Below are positions 57,000 to 64,000 of a stretch of DNA of 64,000 nt, one piece after another (the stretch's first letter is position 1; each line of letters opens with the position of its first letter). The position numbers and the translations under genes are program-made. The notes beneath the pieces are model-generated. The model was not told the origin of the DNA. It did not search any database and saw only the letters and a list, made by a program, of their open reading frames with translations. Source of the stretch: Isoetes taiwanensis (Eukaryota; Streptophyta; Lycopodiopsida; Isoetales; Isoetaceae); the NCBI GenBank assembly GCA_021234155.1, contig JAJEKV010000489.1, positions 109,829-173,828 of the forward strand. The letters are read 5' to 3'.

Positions 57000-59900
57000 A
57001 GGGCGGGCACCGATATGGTGCTGGCTGATGAGATCTTGGCGTGATTGAAGAGCTTGAGGGTGTGTTTTGGCCAAGGGCGGGGATCAGCATCAATAAAGAA
57101 AACGGAAGGCGTACCATGTCTTCAAAGCGTGGGCGTCTGAAGAAATGTCTTGACATTCCATGAGGGAGCGGTCGAAAGGCCAAAGGCAGCAGCGGCTGGC
57201 ATTTGGATTCTGATGAAAAAAGTATTTGCCGATTTAAGGAAACTTAGCAAAATGCATTTGAGGGCAGCGCAAAATCCGGCTTGAAGATGGGCGAGGAAGG
57301 ATCGGGGAGGTGGAGGCATTACGCAGAAGGTGTTGAGACCATGGCGCATCCGTGATTTGCATTTGCCAATACGCTCATTAGCAATGTAGATCAATTGGTG
57401 GTGTTGTCAGTGGCACCTTCTTCCCAATGTGGTGGAACAAGCGTGGATCCATGGGAGATCCGTCGAGATCGAGGTGGTGTCGGCTGCATGACCATCCATG
57501 ACCTTGGTCCAAAAAGCGCCAATCAAGTCGGGAACACGGGGCGTGGGAGGCAGCCCGGGGAAGCATAGGGAAAAGGAACCATGCGGTGGGCGTGGGTTCT
57601 TGGCGATCTCCACAGATTGGTGACAAGATCTGGATCAAGTGCGACACGGTGATCCCAAAGAAGCGAGAGGCGAGAGTTGGGGAGGGCTATCCCATCCAGT
57701 GGGGGCCGTCTTGCTATCCAGGCGAGGCACATGGTGATTGTAACCGGTGAGGTGTTGCATATAGACTTGTGCATAGGGAAGATCTTACGGATGTCCTAGA
57801 TACTTCCTAATTTGTTTGCGGTAGCTTCGCTTGCGGAGAGATAAATGAGTGGCAAGCTCGGGCATGTACTCGATGAAGAGTTTGGGTACGGCGGGATCCA
57901 TAAGATATGGATTGTTATCTGAAGCACCCATTACCCGCGAGTGGGGTCACCACGAAAAATTTGGCGTGGCCCATTTCCAAAGTTTTTCTGTGTATCACCG
58001 GATAGAAATCATGAAATATGTAAGCCATGGGCTGAACCACTCTGAATGTAATAAAGTGCGGATCTGCCACGGTGTATGAGATCAAAGGCGACAAAGGGCC
58101 ACGGCCCAACCCTTTGTCTTCAATGGAGTTCGGCCAAATCGAAGAAAATCAGCCTTTGCTCGATGGGATATCCACGGGGCCATCGGTGGCGTGCCACTGA
58201 AAAAGAAAGAGGTGGCGTCGAGCAACCACGTAATCATGATAGCGGGGAGGGGCTGGGGAAGTCAGCGGCGTGCTTTGAAAATTGCGGTCACGGGGCGTCA
58301 AGTTTTAGCAGGAGCCTCATCAGCCCGGCCCGAATAACTGCTGGCGGTTTGTTGTTCAAGATCCGCGGATCAGGTGTCCCTTTAGATTGTAGCGGTTGCC
58401 CAGTCCGCGGACCCGTTCGAGAAGGATTGACTGGGAGGAAGATTTCCCGGTGTATTGAGGCGAACCACGGCAATCTCAGCGTCATCTAGTATTTTTCTGT
58501 TTCTGCACCTCGTAGCTGATCTTGAAGAGGTGGTGAGAGATGCGTGTAGAAAGCGAGCCCGTCAAGGGGCTGACTTGGCGTCCGGGCTGAAAGATTTTGA
58601 ACGAGTGCTGAAATTTTCTACGGTTCAGTACAAGGCATTGAGTTTGGCAATATCACCGTCCTTGGTACTTTCGGGGAGGCGGCTTTGAACTTGTTGTGCT
58701 CCAATAAAGTCCCGAATTTCTAGGCCCGAAATTTGAGCTTTTTGATCTATGAGTTAGACTTGAGCTTGTGTACTTTTGAGATCTGCATGAGCTTTGTAAA
58801 GAAGCTTCATGCTTGTCTTGAAGTTTGGCCTCAAAGTTGCAACTTGGGCGGTTGCGGCTTGAAGGTCTTGGTGTACCGCATCAAAGGCCTGAGTACCCGT
58901 TGAACCCGCTCATAAGAAGCGTCTTGGGATTCTTGTAACTTAAGGCGGCAGCTTGAGCATCCTGCGATCGCGATACAACAAGCGAGGGGGTGTTGTGGTG
59001 GTGGGAAACTGGGCTGTTGCACGGTTTGGGAGTCACGGGAAAATGATGTGAAGTGGATGGTGTAGCGGAGGGGAAGAGGCGGTGACATGAGTGTGGTGTG
59101 GTCATGACCAGGGGAAGGCGGGGCGTGATGTGCCAACTTGGTGATTGATTGGAAGGGGAGAGTGGAAGTATAGGGGGAATTTGGTGGTGTGGGAGGGAAG
59201 TAATGGCGGATGGGGGCTTGAAAGTGCCCTCACGGAGCTTCAGAAATGGAAGTGGTACCAGAAGGCGGTCCATTTCTTGGAAAACGATAGAACATCATTT
59301 GGGGCCAATCTATGTGGTGTTTGGGGTGTGTAGCAGTGAGGACGAGGGTTATAGAAAGGCTTATTGATATGGGTGTTCTTGATAGAATACCCAAGGAATT
59401 TTCGCCACAGAGAAATTTAACAAAAAGTCGTGAGGGCTTGTCGATATTGGTCGGGCGATGGACATTGGCATGATAAGCAGGTGCACCAAACTCGGTGACA
59501 TCAATATCTGTATAGCAGACCATGATACACAAAGGGTGTGCAAGGGAATATGAAATACCTCGGAAATCAAATGTTGAGTCAATGAAATAGTGGTGCCATG
59601 TCGACCGCGGTGGTGTAACCTTGCGGTACATTAACAATATTGGCGATGAGCTGCTGCAAGTGAGGGATTTGGGTAGGAAGTTCCATTTGAGAGAATTCGT
59701 AAAAGCTGGTGTGGATTCGTGACTTCTTTCTTGGGGCCAACAAGGGCTTCCACGGAAAGTGGGCGTCAAGAAGGATCTGAGGATGCAAAAGGGGCGGATC
59801 CTTGGGGCGATGCTTGAAGTGTAGAAAATCTTAGGGCAGCCATGGGAATGATGTGCGAGCGAAGAGAGGGATGCCAAAGGCGGAAAGGCAAAAGTCGAGC

Positions 59901-60960
59901 GCGGAGGGGACGAAGCCTTGAGAGGAGCGAAAGGTGTGTTTTAGAGGCCCTGGCTGGGTGCGAAGAGGTATGAAGAGTCTGCGAAGCTGGAACCGTTGAT
60001 GGTGCCCGGTGTCAAAGGATCGAAGAAGGGGATTGAGGCAAAATTTGGCTAAGTCCCAAAAAGCGTAAGGGAGAAGCAATGAGCGGTGAGGATGAGGCGT
60101 GAAGAAAGATCCGGATGTGGCCGGATGGCAAAGGACACCCATTAATGTTGGGCGTGGAAAGAAGAATGGCATTCAATCTTTGGCAACTTCGAAGTGGGAT
60201 ATCATTAAAAGGAATGTGTCGAGGAAGGTACCATGGCTAGATATGCGGCGGGAGAACAGATTCTCCTTTTAGAAACAGACCTTGCATTGCAAACACGTTG
60301 GCGATTTGTGTGATTGGTCCCGTCGACAAAGGAGGTCCTCGATTGGCTATATAAGGCGAACCGAGAAGCGAAGGCATCAGATGGCTTCGGTATAGGCTCT
60401 TAGCTGGTTTGAGCGAAGATTGCACCATGCCCACTACTTGTCGGGGAGTGGATCACTTGTAAGATGAATTATGCGGATCTCGGCTGCCACAGCGGGTGGC
60501 ATTCGCATGGGCGGCTGGTGTGCCGAGATGGTGAACATCCGGCCGAAGACCAGCGGGATGGAGGTGGTTTACACCTTATTTGGGATCAGGGGCGAGAACC
60601 TCTACCATCTCCCTCGCATCACCTACGCTCGAACCCGGAGTAGGGGTTTTCCTCTTAGGACTTAGTAGATGGGGCTCACGAGCCCGTTTTTGTATATAGA
60701 GGCGGTGCCCATAAGCGGAAAATAGCTTGGGCTGCGCCCACATTTTGTAGAAAATCTCCACTATAATATAATCTACCGCCTTTCTAGTCACTTTCGTGGT
60801 GTTTGATTCTTGAACTGTCTACGTGTGTTGATGTTCACTTTACGTGTGATGAAATGCTTTGAGGCGAAAACCATTAACCAATGTAGGTAATGGGTGCCAT
60901 CTAACTTCGGCTAGTTGAGGCGGCTTGGTCTAACCACTTGAACAATTTGATAAGGGCCAA
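57000..60960 (-). pseudogene. Extra coding region (aORF/env-like position), uncharacterised
   Basis: For nearly 4 kb the minus strand keeps long open pieces with protein-like composition. 59230-59877 (215 codons) includes WHHYFIDSTFDFRGISYSLA, DVTEFGAPAYHANVHRP and RLFVKFLCG. 58000-57850 gives YIFHDFYPVIHRKTLEMGHAKFFV. 60237-60434 gives SPYIANRGPPLSTGPITQIANVFAMQG. 57380-57650 gives GDRQEPTPTAWFLFPM...LIGAFWTKVMDGH-type words in two frames. These occupy the place of the additional ORF seen in Athila-type elements. No transmembrane or known domain is evident; several frameshifts. Confidence 0.5.
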
Positions 60961-61046
60961 ACCAGCGAAACTTGAGTTTACGGGAAAATTTTTGTACACG
61001 GAATCATAAAGAAGAACCAAATCTCCTTCTTTGAATGTTTTTGTCT

Positions 61047-61900
61047 TCAAGCGTTTGTCATGTAAAGATTTTTGCAAGCTATTTGTCCATGAAGAACACG
61101 AATATAAGCATCCCTTCTAAGTTCATCCATTTGTTCTAATTGATAGACCCGTTCTTTGAGAAGCATTTGGTGGATTATGAAGCGTGCCGGTTGAAAGCGG
61201 AGTGTTGGAAGGATGTATTCAAGCGGCATGAGAGCTTCGACCATAAACCAATTTAAAAAGGGTGTGACCGTAGCAATCTTGAAACAAGTATTGTAGGCCC
61301 AAAAGAGCGATAGGAAGTTTTATGCGCCAATCAATGCGGGGAAGCGTCCAAAATTTTCTTGAGAATGGTGACGAGTTTTTTGTTGGTGCTACGCCAACCC
61401 ATTTGCCTTGAGGATAGTAAGGTGTGCTCTTGTGATGATGTATCGGGGAGATAGTCCGTCAGCTCTTTGATAGTATGATTGATGAAATGAACACCACGGT
61501 CCTTTGACCAGCTCAGGTAGGGCAACCCGAATCAGCGTGATGATTTGTTGATAGAGGACTCTAGGCGGCGCTGCTGGCGGTGTTATGCGGAAGTGCCGGA
61601 GGCTTCCAGCCCATTTGGTGGCGGTGTCGATTATTGACGCTGCCCCAGCGGGGAGGATCTATAGGTCCCACAAAGTCCATTCCCCATTCTTTGAAGGAAG
61701 TGGCGTGGCGGCGGCGTCAAGGAAGCGTCGCGGGCCGTGGGGCGTCCACCGTGGCAGCAAGCGTCCTTGATGCGTGGCGTGGTGAGCATCTTTGAAAGCG
61801 TGGGCCAATAATACCCGGCGAGAAGGATTTTTGCGTGCGATGGTGTCACCATGAAAATGACCACCAGAGCCCTTGATGAGCTTCTCGAACAATATGCGGA
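61047..61900 (-). pseudogene. pol: Integrase of the Athila/Tat-like element
   Basis: 61892-61631 holds the zinc-finger region (GGHFHGDTIARK..., then AGYYWPTL..KDAH...CCHGG) and a MEWG-like start of the core. 61525-61331 gives DRGVHFINHTIKELTDYL and ...GWRSTNKKLVTILKKILDASPH, the third catalytic Glu region (usually QVESTNK, here altered). 61244-61047 gives ALMPLEYILPTLRFQ and QLEQMDELRRDAYI, the stretch after the core. The frame is broken several times. Confidence 0.8.
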
Positions 61901-62069
61901 ACTTCTGAGGTAGAGAACGGCGTGAAGGATGGTGTCCTTACCCTTTTGTAGAGATGTCCGGCAACCATGGTGTAGTCACGGACCTCGGGAGAAATTGATA
62001 AGCGGCAAGGATTGGCTTGGCGGGGAAGGCGTCGTCGTCTTACGGTGGAAGAGCACTGTGAGGAGAATG

Positions 62070-62830
62070 CTAGCTGAAAATCATGGAACCAATGTGGTGT
62101 TCTTGGGTGAAAAAGAGTTGAGCATCGGGGAAGGCGTCGAGACCCTGTTGCGGGATCATCCGATGTGGATCGTGAAAGATATCAGGAACAACATGAGATT
62201 TACCCGGCCTTATGAGCGATTTCAAAGGCAAATTCTTGGAGAAGAAGGACCCAACGAGCAATGCGGCCCGTGAAGCGTGGACTTGTTGATCAAATAGAGG
62301 AGTGCTTGATGGTCCACAAAAGAACTTGATTTATTTGCCCAAAAAGGTAATGTGAGCGTTGGACCACGAGAAAATGAGACCCAAAGCTCACGCTCAGTGG
62401 CGAGAATAGTTGCATTTCAGCCCGGAATTGAGTTTTGGTGGCGTAGCGATTTAGTTTTATCGATTAATGCGCATCATATTCTTGAAGAACAGCTCAATAG
62501 CAAAGCGCCCGAACATCGACATGAGCGTGAAAGGGCTTGTCCCATTGAGGAGGAACAAGAACCAGGTGCACGGTAAGCAAAAAGCTTGGTATTTGGAAGC
62601 GGCTTCGCTTTGGGAATTCAAGCCCGGGTGGATTCGTCACCGTGAGTTTATGAATGGGATGCGCAATGTTTGCCGATCGGTATGAAGGTGGAGTAATAAT
62701 TGACCTTTCGGGGAAGGGCGTGTCTCTTTGATATTGGCTGGTGCTTGAGCCTTGAGCACACAAGCGATTTTGGCGAGGATCGGTGGTGATTCTGCTAGCG
62801 ACAACATGGCCCTAACGGAGAACACGAAGT
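62070..62830 (-). pseudogene. pol: RT connection and RNase H of the Athila/Tat-like element
   Basis: Reading leftwards: IACVLKAQAPANIKETR (62637-62825, equivalent of the IP-x-P-x-N-x-KE block), FLLTVHLVLVPPQWDKPFHAHVD (62494-62763, the pre-RNase H block with the first Asp), an HQALLYLINKSTLHGP-equivalent near 62310, and FPDAQLFF near 62140 (62070-62261). Frameshifted. Confidence 0.75.
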
Positions 62831-62849
62831 GGCCTTAAAAGGTGCATTT

Positions 62850-63660
62850 CGGGATTGAGACTAATGCGGACTCATCACATTTACGGAAGGCGGGTTCCAA
62901 TTTATCAAATGGTCAGCCATGGGCGTAGGCGGAGAGAAGTCATCTTGAAAAATTTGCAAGAAGGGATTTTCCTTCATGAAATCATGAAAAAGCGAGAGCA
63001 TGATGCGTTGAAATGTTGAAGGAGAGTTGGATAATCCAAAAGGAACCACCTTGTAGGCAAAAGTGCTTACGGGGTGGTGAAAGTGGTTTTGAGTTGATCA
63101 GATTCTTTGATGGAGATCTGATTGTAGCGAGAAAAACCATCCATAAAAGTACATCTCATGTCCGACCACTTCTTCGAACTTGGCAGTGCGTGAAGGGAAG
63201 TGGAAAATGATCCGCTCCGTGGCACGATTGAGTTTAGATAGTTTACCGCAGGCGGATCTTACCATTGTGCTTAAGGGCAATGGCGATGGGGCTCACCCAT
63301 TCAGAATGTTTGACCTCATAGATCAAACCTGCAGCAAGGAGTTTGTCAATTTCGCCTTGGCCAGCGATCCGCGGTAATTAGGGTTGAGCGGTCTTTGTCG
63401 TTGCTACAGCGGTCTTGCATCGATTTGGTAGGAATGGTAAGTTCCCCAAGCTTTTGTTGATTCCCAGAAGATCTTTGTAACTCGGGCGAAAATGTGTTTG
63501 AATTTTTTGAGCGGCGTGGCCTTATTACGATAAGGGCGGAAGGTTTGCAGCAATGCAGACGGGTTGATTGTTATTTGCCAGCGTCCACAATCGACCGAAG
63601 TCACGAATATGGGGTATGACTTGGTATCTGGACAATGTGTGCGAGGAGGTTGGAGCATAA
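62850..63660 (-). pseudogene. pol: Reverse transcriptase of the Athila/Tat-like element
   Basis: 63658-63404: KAWGTYHSYQIDARPL. Then LNRATERIIFHFP and FEEVVGHEMYFYGWF (63098-63280, the LN-x-AT-x-KD-x-FP and G-x-x-x-YSF-x-DG blocks). Then VPFGLSNSPSTFQRIMLSLFHDFMKE and LQIFQDDFS (62861-63049, the catalytic FQDD). Each block sits in a different frame. Confidence 0.85.
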
Positions 63661-64000
63661 CTTAGGATCGCGTGGCACTGCGTGGTGAAAAAAGCGGTTG
63701 CTTTCGGTTTCATCTAGCGATTGGTTGCTTCATGGCGTGTACATCAGCGGGAGTTGCGGGTGTCGATGTCGAAAAGTGATCAGCAGCGTTGGATTGATTA
63801 CAGGAGCGGTGGGGGGTCAAGCAAGGCAGCCCCTGACCTGGTCCGATCAAGAGTCATTCCTCCCCAGGATCAGCATATTTGGGGTAGGATAATGACGGAA
63901 CTCGCGGGTGGGCGAACTTGTAAATATTACGAGCTTCTTGAATCGATTAATACGAAGAGAAGGTTCCGCATTGTCAGCGAAATGATCTGCTGTTTGCAAG
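63661..64000 (-). other. Unresolved upstream pol sequence at window edge
   Basis: Upstream of RT in the element; protease would be expected near or beyond the edge. No D-[ST]-G motif found here. Confidence 0.4.

Larger units (their letters stand above)
56338..64000 (-). mobile_element. Athila/Tat-like Ty3/gypsy element, 3' part, truncated by window edge
   Basis: On the minus strand the order is RT (63.66-62.85 kb), RNase H (62.83-62.07), integrase (61.9-61.0), a ~4-kb extra coding region (60.9-57.0), PPT and 3' LTR. RT before integrase makes it Ty3/gypsy. The FQDDFS catalytic block, the MEWG(I/M)DFVGP-like integrase start and an extra region between integrase and LTR fit the Athila/Tat group of plants. 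The 5' LTR, gag and protease lie beyond position 64000. Confidence 0.8.

Noticed and set aside
59230-59367. Plus-strand ORFs over the Athila/Tat-like region
   Set aside because: The element's sense strand is minus, as shown by RT and integrase; plus frames are shadows.

Overview
This window looks like nuclear DNA of a land plant with a large, repeat-rich genome. The evidence is the set of plant-type mobile elements (Ty3/gypsy chromovirus, Athila/Tat-like Ty3/gypsy, Ty1/copia, CACTA, LINE, foldback MITEs), tRNA-Met-type primer binding sites, and decayed exons resembling plant families (guanylyl-cyclase GUCD1-like, dirigent-like, FCP1/NIF-like phosphatase). I cannot name the species. The style (DUF7869-like element, LINE type, very long elements) would fit a fern, lycophyte, bryophyte or gymnosperm better than a compact angiosperm, but that is inference. 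There are no bacterial operons, and I see no tRNA, rRNA or CRISPR.

Layout. 1-1372: the 3' end of a decayed LINE reverse transcriptase. 1583-7501: a 5.9-kb element with 30-bp terminal inverted repeats (29/30 match) and a candidate 4-bp target duplication. It carries an AGATTC minisatellite, about ten copies of a GGTATAAATTTATACC palindrome and a ~200-bp tandem repeat. 7988-8503 and 10586-11064: two copies of one foldback MITE family. 9828-10096: a dirigent-like exon remnant. 11130-26261: a 15.1-kb Ty3/gypsy chromovirus with 1.6-kb LTRs, an ATTCA target duplication, PBS, PPT, gag, protease, RT, RNase H, integrase and chromodomain. Its gag/pol is interrupted by a complete non-autonomous CACTA element (16720-20558, CCT target duplication). 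27709-27833: a guanylyl-cyclase-like exon on the minus strand. 28121-33489: a minus-strand Ty1/copia element whose LTRs are nearly identical over the aligned part but do not match at the outer end. 33490-38968: nothing recognisable. 38969-41294 and 46034-48295: two copies of a 2.3-kb unit whose core is about 2 kb of almost pure pyrimidine. 42025-42660: an FCP1-like phosphatase pseudogene. 42700-52900: unresolved sequence studded with a CACGCC/GGCGTG motif, which forms a minisatellite at 51490-51835. 53198-56110: a decayed DUF7869-like gene, probably transposon-associated. 56338-64000: the 3' part of a minus-strand Athila/Tat-like Ty3/gypsy element (3' LTR, PPT, a ~4-kb extra coding region, integrase, RNase H, RT), running off the right edge.

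Most coding regions are broken by small indels and stops, so almost nothing here is an intact host gene. The very long open frames at 39-41 kb and 46-48 kb arise because pyrimidine-only DNA cannot contain stop codons. The indels cluster around G/C-rich words, even between LTRs of one element, so some may be consensus errors rather than decay. The solid structural results are the nested insertions: both the chromovirus and the CACTA element can be delimited to the base by their own target duplications.
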